64,000 bases of DNA from Bacteroidota bacterium (GTDB taxonomy: Bacteria > Bacteroidota > Bacteroidia > Bacteroidales > VadinHA17): positions 1 to 64,000 of the forward strand of contig JAKPDL010000116.1 of the NCBI GenBank assembly GCA_029552825.1. Reading direction: 5' to 3'. The notes under the pieces are model-generated. The model was not told the origin of the DNA. It did not search any database and saw only the letters and a list, made by a program, of their open reading frames with translations. Position numbers and translations under genes: made by a program. Below are positions 34,819-45,098 of the stretch, in pieces; positions within the stretch are counted from its first letter, which is position 1; every line of letters starts with the position of its first letter.

Positions 34819-36978
34819 TTACCTTTCTGCTGGTAAGTCCTTCATTGACAGTTGAATTCTGTTTCGATCGAGATCTACTCCGATAACTTTCACCATCACA
34901 TGCTGGTGAAGTTTCACCACCTGGGAGGGATCTTTGACGAATCCTTTTGTGAGGTTTGATATATGAACAAGTCCGTCCTGTTTAACTCCGATATCCACAA
35001 AGACTCCGAATTTTGTAATATTTGTAACAATACCCGGAACTATCATACCTTCTTTGACATCCTCAATTGAATGAATATCTGCAAATCTGAATTCCTTGAT
35101 TCTGGGTCGCGGGTCGCGCCCGGGGCGGGCAAGTTCTTCCATTATATCCATCAATGTAGGAAGACCGGCCTTATCGGTCACGTAGTCTTCTATTCTGATT
35201 TTCTTCCTGAGCTCTTCGCTTGACATGAGGTCTGCAACCTTCACCCCCAGGTCGGCTGCCATTTTCTCGACTATATGATAACTTTCGGGATGGACTGCGC
35301 TGGCGTCGAGTGGGTTTTCAGCACCTCTGATCCTCAAAAATCCTGCGCACTGCTCAAATGCCTTCTCCCCCATCCTCCTGACGTTGAGTAGCTCCATCCT
35401 CGACCTGAAAGGTCCGTTTTTAGTCCGGTATTCAACTATATTTTTAGCTAACTGCGGTCCCAGTCCTGAAACATAGGTAAGAAGATGAGGACTGGCAGTA
35501 TTGAGTTCAACTCCCACAGCATTTACGCAGCTTACAACAACATCGTCGAGGGCATTCTGAAGTTTTGTCTGGTCAACATCGTGCTGATACTGCCCCACTC
35601 CGATTGACTTAGGTTCGATTTTGACCAGTTCTGCAAGCGGATCCATCAGTCGTCTGCCAATTGAGACGGCACCTCTTACCGTCACATCATATTCAGGAAA
35701 CTCTTCCCTTGCAGTTTTAGATGCTGAATATACAGAAGCTCCCGCTTCATTAACCACAAAAACCTGAATATCCCGGTCAAATTTAATCCATCTGATAAGT
35801 TCTTCTGTTTCACGACTTGCTGTTCCATTTCCAATGGCAATGGCTTCTATTTTATACGAATTTACCAGGTTAACTATTTTTTTAATTGAAAGAGCTTTTT
35901 GATTCTGTGGTGGATGAGGAAAGATGGTTTCATTATGAAGGAGATTGCCCTGTCTGTCGAGGCAAACGATTTTACAACCTGTTCTGTAACCGGGGTCGAT
36001 AGCAAGTACATTTTTTTCACCAAGTGGTGGTGCAAGAAGTAATTGCCGCAGATTATCAGCAAAAACCTTAATTGCCTCATCATCTGCCCGCTCTTTAGAA
36101 ATATTTCTGAATTCATTTTCGATAGATGGTGCCAGCAGGCGTTTCCAGCTGTCGCGAATCGTATCCCTGACAAGCAATGAGCATTTGTTATTGTTTTTGA
36201 CAAAAAGATTTTCGAGTATTCTGAGCGCTTTTTCATCATCAGGCAATATTGAAAGTCTAAGGTAGCCTTCATTCTCGCCTCTTCTCATTGCAAGGTAGCG
36301 GTGCGAGGGACACTTTCGCAGAGGTTCAGACCAGTCAAAATAATCCGAATATTTTATTCCTTCTGTCTCTTTTCCTTTAATAACGTTTGAGTAAATGATT
36401 GCTTCTTTCTCGAACAGTTCTCTGATCTGTTTTCTTGCCTCTTCATCTTCACTTATCCATTCTGCAATAATATCGCACGCACCTGATATTGCTTCATCAG
36501 CATTAGCCACCTGTTCGTTAAGAAATTCTGCAGCTTTTGCAACGGGATCCTTTTCAGTCTGCTCATAAATCAAACGTGCAAGTGGCTCAAGGCCTTTTTC
36601 ACGGGCTATTGTAGCACGGGTCCTGCGTTTAGGCCGGTAAGGCAGGTAAATATCCTCTAATTCTGTCAGAGTTAAAGCATCATCGATCCTCTGCCGTAAT
36701 TCCGGTGTCATCTTGCCCTGTTCCTCTATTGAACGTATTATGGCTTCACGCCGTTTATCGAGTTCCTTAAGACGGGCATATTCATCCTTGATAGTAAGGA
36801 GAGTCACCTCGTCGAGGCTACCTGTCGATTCCTTTCTGTACCTGCTGATGAAAGGTATAGTTGCTCCGTCGTCCATCAGCCGAATCGTATTTTCGACCTG
36901 CCATACCTTCAGCCCGAGCTTGTTTGCAATAAATTCAAAATGCTTGTCCACACTCATATCAGCCATTTTATCCAACAT
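34819..36978 (-). CDS. tex: Tex family RNA-binding transcription accessory protein
   Basis: Tex is a nucleic-acid-binding scaffold involved in transcription and toxin gene control. The protein (719 aa from ATG 36978) has the Tex N-domain with TIRLMDDGATIPFISRYRKE, the YqgF/RuvC-like domain with LAIDPGYRTGCKIVCLDRQG, helix-hairpin-helix motifs (LTYVSGLGPQLAKNIVEY and FEQCAGFLRI) and the C-terminal S1 domain VTNITKFGVFVDIGVKQDGL with VHISNLT. The start is uncertain: ATG 36978, 36966 or 36957 are all possible, while 36981 would be TTG. It is a single gene. Confidence 0.95.
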   Translation of the reverse strand: MLDKMADMSVDKHFEFIANKLGLKVWQVENTIRLMDDGATIPFISRYRKESTGSLDEVTLLTIKDEYARLKELDKRREAIIRSIEEQGKMTPELRQRIDDALTLTELEDIYLPYRPKRRTRATIAREKGLEPLARLIYEQTEKDPVAKAAEFLNEQVANADEAISGACDIIAEWISEDEEARKQIRELFEKEAIIYSNVIKGKETEGIKYSDYFDWSEPLRKCPSHRYLAMRRGENEGYLRLSILPDDEKALRILENLFVKNNNKCSLLVRDTIRDSWKRLLAPSIENEFRNISKERADDEAIKVFADNLRQLLLAPPLGEKNVLAIDPGYRTGCKIVCLDRQGNLLHNETIFPHPPQNQKALSIKKIVNLVNSYKIEAIAIGNGTASRETEELIRWIKFDRDIQVFVVNEAGASVYSASKTAREEFPEYDVTVRGAVSIGRRLMDPLAELVKIEPKSIGVGQYQHDVDQTKLQNALDDVVVSCVNAVGVELNTASPHLLTYVSGLGPQLAKNIVEYRTKNGPFRSRMELLNVRRMGEKAFEQCAGFLRIRGAENPLDASAVHPESYHIVEKMAADLGVKVADLMSSEELRKKIRIEDYVTDKAGLPTLMDIMEELARPGRDPRPRIKEFRFADIHSIEDVKEGMIVPGIVTNITKFGVFVDIGVKQDGLVHISNLTKGFVKDPSQVVKLHQHVMVKVIGVDLDRNRIQLSMKDLPAER

Positions 36979-37034
36979 CAAACATATAATAAAATCTCAC
37001 ACATGAAAAAAGGAACAATACTTACTCTCTATCT

Positions 37035-38231
37035 TCATTCAACATAAAGTACCAACCCTTTAAGATATTCACTTTCAGGATGATATATATTTACCGGATG
37101 ATCAGCCGGTTGACCAAGTTGATGCAGAATTCTTACTTTTCTCCCCGTATTTGCAGCAGCAGCAAATACAGATTTTCTGAAATTCTCTTTTGAAACCACC
37201 TGAGAACATGAAAAAGTAAAAATTATTCCACCAGGCCTTATATTCTCAATTGCTTTAATATTCAGCCTTTTATAACCCTGTAGTGCATTCGCAAGGACAT
37301 CATTATGTTTTGCAAAAGCAGGAGGATCAATTATCATCAAATCATACCTGTTGCGGCAACCAGCAAGAAACTCAAATGCGTCAGCTTCATAAGAGTGATG
37401 CCTTGAATCCTCACCGTAATTCAAACGTATATTTTCATCGGCAATCTTTAATGCCGGACCGGAACTGTCAACTGTATCAACACTACGGGCATTTTTCATG
37501 GCATATACTGAAAAGCTGCCAGTGTACCCGAACAGATTCAGGACATCACGATTACATGAATAATGCTGTACCAGCTTCCTGTTTTCCCTCTGGTCAATGA
37601 AAAAACCTGTTTTCTGACCAGTAATCCAGTCGACGTAAAATTTATAACCATTTTCAAGTACTATTGAAGGTTCTGCACTGCCTGATATGAATCCGTTTTC
37701 TGGCCTAATATCTGACTTAAACGAAATTGTCGTTTCACTTTTGTCGTACACAGCCTGTAAATGTTCAGAAAGAATTTCCGAAATAATTTCTGCTATTTCA
37801 TTTCTTATCCTGTACATTCCGGTTGAATGCATCTGCAGTACGACCACACCATTATAATAATCGGCTATCAGTCCTGGCAGGTTATCACCTTCTGCATGAA
37901 TCAGACGGAAAACATTTGTGCTGGGATCGGATAAAAAGCCAAGTTGTTTCCTGTATTCAACGGCCGAAGAAATCATCTTCCTGAAAAAATCCCGGTCAGG
38001 TATTACCTTTTCAAATGAGAGGATCCTGACAGTTATTGAACCAGGCTGATAATGGCCTGTTGCCAGGAACTCTCCCTTGTTGTCGTATACTTCCACAATA
38101 TCACCCTCGGCAGGTGTTCCGTAAATTTTCTTAATAGCACCCGAAAAAATCCAGGGATGATATCTACGAACCGATTGATCTTTCCCTGATTTAAGAACAA
38201 TTCTTATATATTCCTGCTTGCCTTCAATCAT
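37035..38231 (-). CDS. Class I rRNA cytosine methyltransferase, RlmI-like
   Basis: The protein (398 aa) has an N-terminal PUA domain (GKDQSVRRYHPWIFSGAIKK), an EEHEE-type middle region (DWITGQKTGFFIDQRENRKL) and a Rossmann methyltransferase domain with VLNLFGYTGSFSVYAMKNA and the catalytic segment DLMIIDPPAFAK. This is the RlmI/COG1092 pattern; E. coli RlmI makes m5C1962 in 23S rRNA. The closing FTFSCSQVVSKENF contains the likely catalytic Cys. Specificity in Bacteroidota is not proven, so no symbol is given. It lies 18 nt downstream of a DEDD exonuclease gene on the same strand, in one probable operon with DUF5063. Confidence 0.92.
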   Translation of the reverse strand: MIEGKQEYIRIVLKSGKDQSVRRYHPWIFSGAIKKIYGTPAEGDIVEVYDNKGEFLATGHYQPGSITVRILSFEKVIPDRDFFRKMISSAVEYRKQLGFLSDPSTNVFRLIHAEGDNLPGLIADYYNGVVVLQMHSTGMYRIRNEIAEIISEILSEHLQAVYDKSETTISFKSDIRPENGFISGSAEPSIVLENGYKFYVDWITGQKTGFFIDQRENRKLVQHYSCNRDVLNLFGYTGSFSVYAMKNARSVDTVDSSGPALKIADENIRLNYGEDSRHHSYEADAFEFLAGCRNRYDLMIIDPPAFAKHNDVLANALQGYKRLNIKAIENIRPGGIIFTFSCSQVVSKENFRKSVFAAAANTGRKVRILHQLGQPADHPVNIYHPESEYLKGLVLYVE

Positions 38232-38249
38232 TTCAGGTGATGTTTATTT

Positions 38250-38822
38250 TCATTGCCCTGTCAGTTTTCTGTACACCTCATAACAGACCCATGCATCGGT
38301 AGCAGCGTAGACTTTCTGGGCTTCTGAAAGGACAGGTGCTTCCCAGTCGGTTACCTGCTGGCTTTTCGAAATTCTGAAACCCAGTACAATTGCTGCAATC
38401 TTTTTCAAACCTGCACTTTCAATACCATACTCCTTTACCAGTTTCTGCAAATCAACAAATCCTGCAGGGTTAAAATGCTTCAAATCCTGCAGGACTCTTA
38501 TATCATCATGAATAGCAACGCCAACTTTAATTATTCCGGGATCGGATAGTACTTTTACAAGCTCACCGGGCAATCCAATCTTATTTAGCCTGAAGAGCAT
38601 AGCGGTATTGTCATACGCCAGCTGAAGAAGCGAAACCCTGTTTCTTCTCCCCTTCCTGAATGAAGGTTTTGTTTCAGTATCAAAGCCCAATATCTTCCTG
38701 CCGGTGAGCAAAACTGAATGAAGGCGGAAGCTTTCCATGCTGTCAATTACGATAATCCTCCCGCTAAAATACCCAACCCTGTAATTCGAAAGTTCCTCAG
38801 GTGTAATATTATTAAGATACAC
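38250..38822 (-). CDS. RNase D-like 3'-5' exonuclease (DEDD)
   Basis: The protein (190 aa, GTG start) is a stand-alone DEDD exonuclease domain. Exo I is GFDTETKPSFRKG with Asp and Glu, Exo II is KVGVAIHDDIRVLQDL, and Exo III ends VYAATDAWVCYEVYRKL, which has the DEDDy tyrosine arrangement (Y-x3-D). It has no HRDC domain, unlike RNase D of E. coli. It may trim RNA or DNA 3' ends. It begins 3 nt after the stop of DUF5063 in the same frame, implying coupling. Confidence 0.9.
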   Translation of the reverse strand: MYLNNITPEELSNYRVGYFSGRIIVIDSMESFRLHSVLLTGRKILGFDTETKPSFRKGRRNRVSLLQLAYDNTAMLFRLNKIGLPGELVKVLSDPGIIKVGVAIHDDIRVLQDLKHFNPAGFVDLQKLVKEYGIESAGLKKIAAIVLGFRISKSQQVTDWEAPVLSEAQKVYAATDAWVCYEVYRKLTGQ

Positions 38823-38825
38823 TTT

Positions 38826-39449
38826 TTAATTCCGGTTTTTTCTGAATTCTTTTTGTTTCTGGCTGATTATCCACTTTTCCAGTCTTTCCATTTTCTCTTT
38901 TTCACTCTCTTCCTCAGGCACTTTCCCGATTTCTTCACCTGAATAAACAAGCCTATGTATAGCTCTCAATGAATTTACCAGCTTCTGACCCCAGTAATTT
39001 TCAAAATTCATCCTGCACTCCCATATAGCATCATTCATTATTTCATTGGTTCCTGTTTGATAAAGAATTAAAAAATCTTTAAGATCCTGATATATATCAG
39101 CAAGGTTTTCAGCAAGGCTCGCAACAACAGGTGCTTCCGATTCTTTCATCCTCTCATCGAAAACCTCAAGGAACGCATCAGCAGTTCCGAATTTTTGTTT
39201 AAGGGTCTCATATATCCTGTTCCAGTCTTCTTCTTTAACAAATTTCTCATTTCCTTCTTCAAAATATGGATCAAGCTCAGGCAGCAATGAACCTTTGATG
39301 TAAATAAAAGGCAGAAGTCGTTGAAGAATCTTCAAGAGCTCTTCACCCTCAAGTTCTTCAGCGCGTTCCATATATTTACAGTACTCGTTTGCAGATGCAA
39401 CAAATTCAACAACTGTTCCGGAATAGAAGGGCTCCTGATTTTTGTTCAT
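38826..39449 (-). CDS. DUF5063 domain protein
   Basis: The protein (207 aa from ATG 39449; TTG 39452 precedes it) is an all-helical protein matching the DUF5063 family of Bacteroidota. Typical parts are EFVASANEYCKYMERAE, LPFIYIKGSLLPELDPYFEE, LAENLADIYQDLKDFLILYQ and ALWECRMNFENYWGQ-like NDAIWECRMNFENYWGQKLV. The function is unknown. A GAGGAG Shine-Dalgarno-like site lies just upstream of ATG 39449. Its conserved place before a DEDD exonuclease and a methyltransferase suggests an RNA-related role; that is inference. Confidence 0.85.
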   Translation of the reverse strand: MNKNQEPFYSGTVVEFVASANEYCKYMERAEELEGEELLKILQRLLPFIYIKGSLLPELDPYFEEGNEKFVKEEDWNRIYETLKQKFGTADAFLEVFDERMKESEAPVVASLAENLADIYQDLKDFLILYQTGTNEIMNDAIWECRMNFENYWGQKLVNSLRAIHRLVYSGEEIGKVPEEESEKEKMERLEKWIISQKQKEFRKNRN

Positions 39450-39559
39450 CAATCTCCTCTTTTTATCAAACCGACAAAGTTAGGCAAAAATATCGTGTTC
39501 CTATTTTAAGGACAGAAAATTATAAATGTATCCGGGAAACTTATTTTTATTACAACTTA

Positions 39560-41470
39560 TCAGCCATTCCATAAGAGTTTCATTTCGGTATCCTGTTTAA
39601 TTTTATTATGGTCGAGCAGCCATTGAACAACTTTTATAACTTTTTCTTCCGGATAATTTATTTTTCTGACCAGTTCCCTGGCATCAGGTTTCTCAACTGA
39701 AAGAACAGCCTTAATCTCTTCAAGTATCAGATCAAATTCATACTTGCTCAATTCTAGTTCGTTCCTTTTTCTGCATACATCACAAATCCCGCACCTGTCG
39801 GCTTCCTCTCCAAAGTATTCCAGCAATATTACCGACCTGCATCTATTCTGTGATTCAGCATATTCCAGCATTTTTTCCAGCCTCAGCAGGTACTTCTCCT
39901 TAACATGCAGGTAGTTTTCGGGAGAAATAAACAGAGTTTTCCTGTCGAGTCTCTCTTCTGTAAAAATTACCAGCGGTGTCTTTTTACCGGGTATATAATG
40001 CAGAATATTCATGGAAGAGAGTCTGACCAGAAGCTGATATACAGTTTCACGAGTCATGCCCGCTTTTTTAGCGAGTGCATCTTCATTTACAGGTACATAT
40101 TCAGTAAACATACCGGTATAAGACCTCAGGAGGATTTTAATAAACTTATCGTACGACTCATTGGCAACCTGGAACTTATAGAGGTCGTCGCGTCCTACTA
40201 TGAAATGCACTCTCGACGGATTATTTATTTCTTCGGTAAATTCTATATAACCTTCACGCTGAAGAAATGCCAGGCAGTTATATGTTTCTATCACGGGCAG
40301 GTGGTACTGGGCTACAAATTCCTGCATGTTGAAATCATGTACTGTATCTTTGCCTGAACCTACCGGAACACGGAGATAATTACAAAGCATCTCATATACG
40401 TCTTTTATTTTCTCAATTGGAGGAAATTTATGTGAGATGCTCTCCTTCAGTCGGCTAATATCAGCATCGGAATATAGCAGAACAGCCCATGAGGGCTTAT
40501 TGTCGCGTCCCGCTCTACCTGTTTCCTGAAAATACGATTCAATTGATTCCGGTATATCCCAGTGAATTACGAATCTGACATCAGGTTTATCAATTCCCAT
40601 TCCGAATGCATTTGTTGCAACCATTATCCTCACCTGGTCCGACGACCATGCAGCCTGTTTCCTGTCCCTCAGTTCCTGTGGCAATCCAGCGTGGTAGTAA
40701 TCGGCGCTGTAACCTTTCGATGCAATCATCTCAGCAACTTCCCTCGCCTTTTTTCTGCTTCTTACATAAATGATCCCGGAGCCTTTGACTTTTCCCAGAG
40801 TATTAAGAAGATATGAGCTTTTATCTTCAACCTTTCGTACAATGTAAGATATGTTTTTCCTTTCAAAACTCGTTTTCAGAACATTTCTAGTTTTGAAAGC
40901 CAGTTTTTCTATTATATCATCAATAACCTTAGGAGTTGCTGATGCTGTGAGAGCAAGAAAAGGTGGATCGGTCTGGAGTAGTTCCCTCAGTTCAACAATT
41001 TTCATGTAAGACGGTCTGAAATCGTAACCCCATTGTGAGATGCAGTGAGCCTCGTCGATGGCAACAAGTGAAACATTGAGCCTGGGGGATTTAATTCTAA
41101 AAAGCGGTGAAGCTATTCTCTCTGGAGATATATAAAGGAACTTGTAATCACCGTATATACAGTTGTCAAGAGTTATTTCAATCTCTTCTTTTGTCATTCC
41201 TGAATGTAATGCGAGGGCTTTGATCTCCATTTTGTTGAGCCTTGCAACCTGTTCCTTCATAAGGGCAATCAGTGGGGTTATTACAAGGCAGATTCCTTCG
41301 AGTGCTATACCTGGAACCTGGAAAGTAACTGATTTACCTCCTCCGGTCGGCATAAGTCCGAGTGTGTCTTTCTTCTCAAGTACCGACTTTATAATCTCTT
41401 CCTGCAGTGGTTTGAAAGTAGTAAACCCCCAGTATCTGGTAAGTATCTTTCTGCAGGTTTCTATATCCAT
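39560..41470 (-). CDS. RecQ-family ATP-dependent DNA helicase
   Basis: The protein (636 aa) unwinds DNA 3' to 5' in recombination repair. Helicase motifs are clear: RYWGFTTFKPLQEEIIKSVL, Walker A MPTGGGKSVTFQ, ALIDEAHCISQWGYDFRP-like VAIDEAHCISQWGYDFRPSY, LALTASAT, and VMVATNAFGMGIDKPDVRF-like IMVATNAFGMGIDKPDVRFV, then QETGRAGRD. The zinc motif (CRSVILLEYFGEEADRCGIC with DVC) lies late, near residues 545-570, after a winged-helix region, not directly after the helicase core as in E. coli RecQ, and there is no HRDC domain. This order is usual for the shorter RecQ paralogue of Bacteroidota. It is divergent from guaB. Confidence 0.93.
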   Translation of the reverse strand: MDIETCRKILTRYWGFTTFKPLQEEIIKSVLEKKDTLGLMPTGGGKSVTFQVPGIALEGICLVITPLIALMKEQVARLNKMEIKALALHSGMTKEEIEITLDNCIYGDYKFLYISPERIASPLFRIKSPRLNVSLVAIDEAHCISQWGYDFRPSYMKIVELRELLQTDPPFLALTASATPKVIDDIIEKLAFKTRNVLKTSFERKNISYIVRKVEDKSSYLLNTLGKVKGSGIIYVRSRKKAREVAEMIASKGYSADYYHAGLPQELRDRKQAAWSSDQVRIMVATNAFGMGIDKPDVRFVIHWDIPESIESYFQETGRAGRDNKPSWAVLLYSDADISRLKESISHKFPPIEKIKDVYEMLCNYLRVPVGSGKDTVHDFNMQEFVAQYHLPVIETYNCLAFLQREGYIEFTEEINNPSRVHFIVGRDDLYKFQVANESYDKFIKILLRSYTGMFTEYVPVNEDALAKKAGMTRETVYQLLVRLSSMNILHYIPGKKTPLVIFTEERLDRKTLFISPENYLHVKEKYLLRLEKMLEYAESQNRCRSVILLEYFGEEADRCGICDVCRKRNELELSKYEFDLILEEIKAVLSVEKPDARELVRKINYPEEKVIKVVQWLLDHNKIKQDTEMKLLWNG

Positions 41471-41639
41471 GATTTCAGACAGTTTTCTTTAATGTTTTTA
41501 CCAACTGAAGTATTAGTACCCTCAAATACAAAAATAATAACTGTGATTCAATTTTTTATATTAATCAAAAATATTCCATAATGTTTCAGGAGTGCTTTTT
41601 TTTTGTAATTTGCGACCGTAAATTCCAAAATCATAAGCC

Positions 41640-43121
41640 ATGTCGTTTATTAAAGATAAAATTTTGTTTGAAGGTTTAACATTTGATGATGTACTGCTTA
41701 TTCCTGCATATTCAGAAGTGCTGCCAAGAGATGTTGATATAAGTTCCATGTTTTCCAGAAATATTCGCATAAATACTCCGGTTGTTTCCGCAGCCATGGA
41801 TACTGTTACAGAAGCTGAGCTTGCCATTGCCATTGCAAGGGAAGGTGGCATTGGCGTGATTCATAAAAACATGTCTATAGAAAAACAGGCTTCTCAGGTA
41901 AGAAAGGTAAAAAGGGCTGAGAATGTAATGATAACTGATCCCGTCACAATTCATCCCGATGCTACTGTTGCCGAAGCAATAAGCCTGATGCGAGAATACA
42001 AGATAGGAGGCATTCCTGTAACTGACAAAAACGGGATATTAAAAGGTATTGTAACAAACAGGGATTTAAGATTTGAAAACAACTCTTCTAAAAAAATTTC
42101 GGAGGTAATGACAACCAAACTCATTACCACAACCTATCAGACAAATCTTGAGGAAGCCGCAAGAATTCTTCAGAAGCATAAAATAGAAAAGCTGCCCATA
42201 GTAGATGAAAACAACAAGCTAATCGGGCTTATGACCTATAAAGATATTACCAAATCGAAAGACAGACCCAATGCATGCAAGGATGAAAAGGGCAGGCTCA
42301 GGGTGGCAGGAGCAATAGGTATAGCAGCTGACACTCTCGAAAGGGCAGAGGCATTGATAAATGCAAATGTCGATGCTCTTGTTATTGATACGGCACATGG
42401 TCACACTAAAAATGTAATCGGAATTCTCAGGGATATTAAAAGGAATTTTCCGAATGTTGACGTAGTTGCCGGCAACATTGGCACGGAAGAGGCTGCCAGG
42501 AGGCTGGTTAAGGAAGGTGCTGATGCAGTTAAAGTAGGAATCGGTCCAGGGTCGATATGCACAACCAGGGTTATAGCAGGCGTGGGAATTCCCCAGCTTT
42601 CGGCCATTTATAATGTGGCAAAAGCAATCGAAGGCTCAGGTGTTCCGGTAATTGCTGATGGTGGGATAAGGTATTCGGGCGATATAATAAAAGCAATAGC
42701 GGCGGGTGCCGACTCCATAATGGCAGGGTCTCTTTTTGCCGGCGTTGAGGAATCTCCTGGTGAAACTATTATATATAATGGAAGAAAATTCAAAACATAT
42801 CGCGGAATGGGTTCCCTTGAAGCAATGTCGCAGGGAAGTCGTGACCGCTACTTTCAGGATGTAGAAGACGATATAAAGAAGCTTGTACCCGAAGGTATTG
42901 AAGCAAGAGTACCTTATAAAGGAACCCTCGCAGAAGTCATGTATCAAATGGTGGGAGGATTAAGAGCAGGCATGGGCTATCTGGGAACCCCCGATATCCC
43001 CACCCTGAAAAAGGAAGCAAAGTTTGTAAGGATTACCGGACCGGGTATAATTGAAAGCCATCCGCACGATGTAACAATCACAAGAGAAGCTCCAAACTAC
43101 AGCAGAAAATCAGTTGAATAA
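41640..43121 (+). CDS. guaB: IMP dehydrogenase
   Basis: GuaB oxidises IMP to XMP with NAD+, the first committed step to GMP. The protein (493 aa) has the barrel start [20 protein letters not shown], a CBS pair (about residues 95-215, [20 protein letters not shown]), and the catalytic loop [17 protein letters not shown] with Cys307. The flap arginine region is [16 protein letters not shown]. The length matches the family. It begins an operon with three PPIase-related genes and an OstA-like gene, starting 18 nt before the next gene. Upstream the sequence GTAATTTG about 30 nt before the start is only a partial -7 box. Confidence 0.97.
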   Translation: MSFIKDKILFEGLTFDDVLLIPAYSEVLPRDVDISSMFSRNIRINTPVVSAAMDTVTEAELAIAIAREGGIGVIHKNMSIEKQASQVRKVKRAENVMITDPVTIHPDATVAEAISLMREYKIGGIPVTDKNGILKGIVTNRDLRFENNSSKKISEVMTTKLITTTYQTNLEEAARILQKHKIEKLPIVDENNKLIGLMTYKDITKSKDRPNACKDEKGRLRVAGAIGIAADTLERAEALINANVDALVIDTAHGHTKNVIGILRDIKRNFPNVDVVAGNIGTEEAARRLVKEGADAVKVGIGPGSICTTRVIAGVGIPQLSAIYNVAKAIEGSGVPVIADGGIRYSGDIIKAIAAGADSIMAGSLFAGVEESPGETIIYNGRKFKTYRGMGSLEAMSQGSRDRYFQDVEDDIKKLVPEGIEARVPYKGTLAEVMYQMVGGLRAGMGYLGTPDIPTLKKEAKFVRITGPGIIESHPHDVTITREAPNYSRKSVE

Positions 43122-43139
43122 AAGTTTCCAGACCGGTTA

Positions 43140-45098
43140 ATGAAATACAGGCTCTCCATCATTCTTATGGTGATTGCAACGGGGCTCCTGCATGCTCAGG
43201 GAATACAGGACAGTATTCTTTTAATTGCCGGAGGAAGAGAGGTTACAGCAGGGGAATTTATGAGGATGTACAGGAAGATATATAACCCATCCGATACCGG
43301 TGATTTTAATAATTATCTTGAACAGTTTATAGTTTTCAAGTTAAAAGTCGCTGATGCCATAAGTAAAGGATATGACACAACAAAAGCATTCAGGACAGAA
43401 TTACAGGGCTACAGGGACCAGGTGGCGAAGAATTACCTTACTGATAAAAATGTAAAAGAAGAAATTCTGAAAAAATCATACGAAAAAACCCTCAAAGAAA
43501 TAAATGCCTGGCATATTCTGGTTTCATGTCCGCCTAACAGTTCTCCTGAAGATACACTTGCTGCATTTAAAAAAGCTCTTGAAATAAGAGCAAGGATTAT
43601 TTCAGGGGAACCATTTGAACAGGTAGCACGCAGCGCATCAGATGACCCTTCAGCAATATACAATGGAGGTAATCTTGGATATATTACTACTTTTCAGATG
43701 ATTACACCTTTTGAAGAGGCTGTTTACAGCATGAAGAAAGGGGAACTTTCCAATCCTGTAAGAACACCTTATGGGTATCACATAATCAAAGTGGCTGACA
43801 TCAGACCTTCGAGGGGAAAAATTAAAGTGGCTCACATAATGCGCAGTGTGCCCCCAAACGCTCCTGAACAAGTTGCAAAAGCCGCTGAGGATACCATAAA
43901 ATATGTATATAAAAAGCTTCTGGAAGGGGCTTCTTTCAGTGACCTTGCGATGAAATATTCTGACCATAAAGAGTCGGCAGCCCGGGGAGGTGAACTGAAC
44001 TGGTTCGGAGCTGGCGAAATCATAAGCGAATTTGCCGAAGCAGCTTTTTCGCTCGAAAAAAACGGAGACTTCACTCCTCCTGTTAAAACAATATACGGCT
44101 GGCATATAATCAAGAGACTCGATAAAAAAGACCCTCCTTCATATGAAGAAGCCAGAAGCCAGCTTGAAAGTAAAATTGATGAAACATGGTTAAACTCGCT
44201 GGCTACACGCTCAATGGTAAATTCATTGAAACAGGAATATAAATTCCGGCTCAATACAACTGCTCTCAACTGGTTTCTAGAAAATACCGATACACTCATC
44301 ATCAGGGGTCTTTCAAAGTACGACAGGGGTGCTATCCCTTCTGGAACGTTGTATACATTTGACGGTCAAAAGTTTTCGAATGTTGATTTCGCCCGCTATA
44401 TAGAAAGCAGAGCCTCAAGTAATAACACGGAAGAACCTGCGAATTTTGTTAACAAGCTGGCTGAAACTTGCATAACAGACCATATTCTTAGATATGAAAA
44501 TTCATTGCTTGAAAAAAAATATCCTGAATTCAGATACCTCGTCAATGAATTTCATGATGGCATATTGTTGTTTGAAATCTCAAAGGAAAAAATCTGGGAC
44601 CGGGCCCAGAACGATACTTCTGGTTTAAAAAAATATTACGAAGAGAACAAGCAGAGATACCCCGGTAAAAAAAGTTTCACCGGTATGATTTATGTGTGCA
44701 TGGAAAAAGCAAAAGCCGGAAAATTTTATAAGGCAGCCAGAAAATATGTAAAGAAACCTGATTTTGAAAAAAAACTGCAAGCAATGTTTAATGCAGGAAG
44801 TGATACTATTATTAAAGTGTATAAAGGAGTGTTTCAGGAGGGAGATTCTCTTCTGCCTGAGAATCTTAAATGGGAAGAGGGTCTGCATGAAACTGAAATA
44901 AAAGGCTTTCCGTCTGTTATAGTTATTACGAAAATTAATCCTGCCTCACCCCTGCCACTGAATGAAGTAATGGGTGAAATTTCGTCCGAATATCAGAATT
45001 TTCTTGAGTCAGAATGGATCAAACAATTAAAGGAAAAGTACCCCGTTAGAATAAACAGAACTATTCTGGAACAGGTTAAAAATGAACTTCAAAAATGA
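43140..45098 (+). CDS. Periplasmic parvulin-type PPIase with two rotamase domains
   Basis: The protein (652 aa) has a Sec signal (MVIATGLLHAQG). Two parvulin domains lie in the first half: NAWHILVSCPPNSSPEDTLA to GYHIIKVADIRP (about residues 120-222) and KVAHIMRSVPPNAPEQVA to GWHIIKRLDKKD (about 227-328). The C-terminal half is a helical SurA/PpiD-like region with no known motif. It is an outer-membrane protein chaperone candidate. It overlaps the next gene by 4 nt (ATGA), a sign of coupled translation. Confidence 0.9.
   Translation: MKYRLSIILMVIATGLLHAQGIQDSILLIAGGREVTAGEFMRMYRKIYNPSDTGDFNNYLEQFIVFKLKVADAISKGYDTTKAFRTELQGYRDQVAKNYLTDKNVKEEILKKSYEKTLKEINAWHILVSCPPNSSPEDTLAAFKKALEIRARIISGEPFEQVARSASDDPSAIYNGGNLGYITTFQMITPFEEAVYSMKKGELSNPVRTPYGYHIIKVADIRPSRGKIKVAHIMRSVPPNAPEQVAKAAEDTIKYVYKKLLEGASFSDLAMKYSDHKESAARGGELNWFGAGEIISEFAEAAFSLEKNGDFTPPVKTIYGWHIIKRLDKKDPPSYEEARSQLESKIDETWLNSLATRSMVNSLKQEYKFRLNTTALNWFLENTDTLIIRGLSKYDRGAIPSGTLYTFDGQKFSNVDFARYIESRASSNNTEEPANFVNKLAETCITDHILRYENSLLEKKYPEFRYLVNEFHDGILLFEISKEKIWDRAQNDTSGLKKYYEENKQRYPGKKSFTGMIYVCMEKAKAGKFYKAARKYVKKPDFEKKLQAMFNAGSDTIIKVYKGVFQEGDSLLPENLKWEEGLHETEIKGFPSVIVITKINPASPLPLNEVMGEISSEYQNFLESEWIKQLKEKYPVRINRTILEQVKNELQK

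Noticed and set aside
36713-37006. 97-codon plus-strand frame over the start of tex
   Set aside because: It is the antisense shadow of the conserved Tex N-domain.
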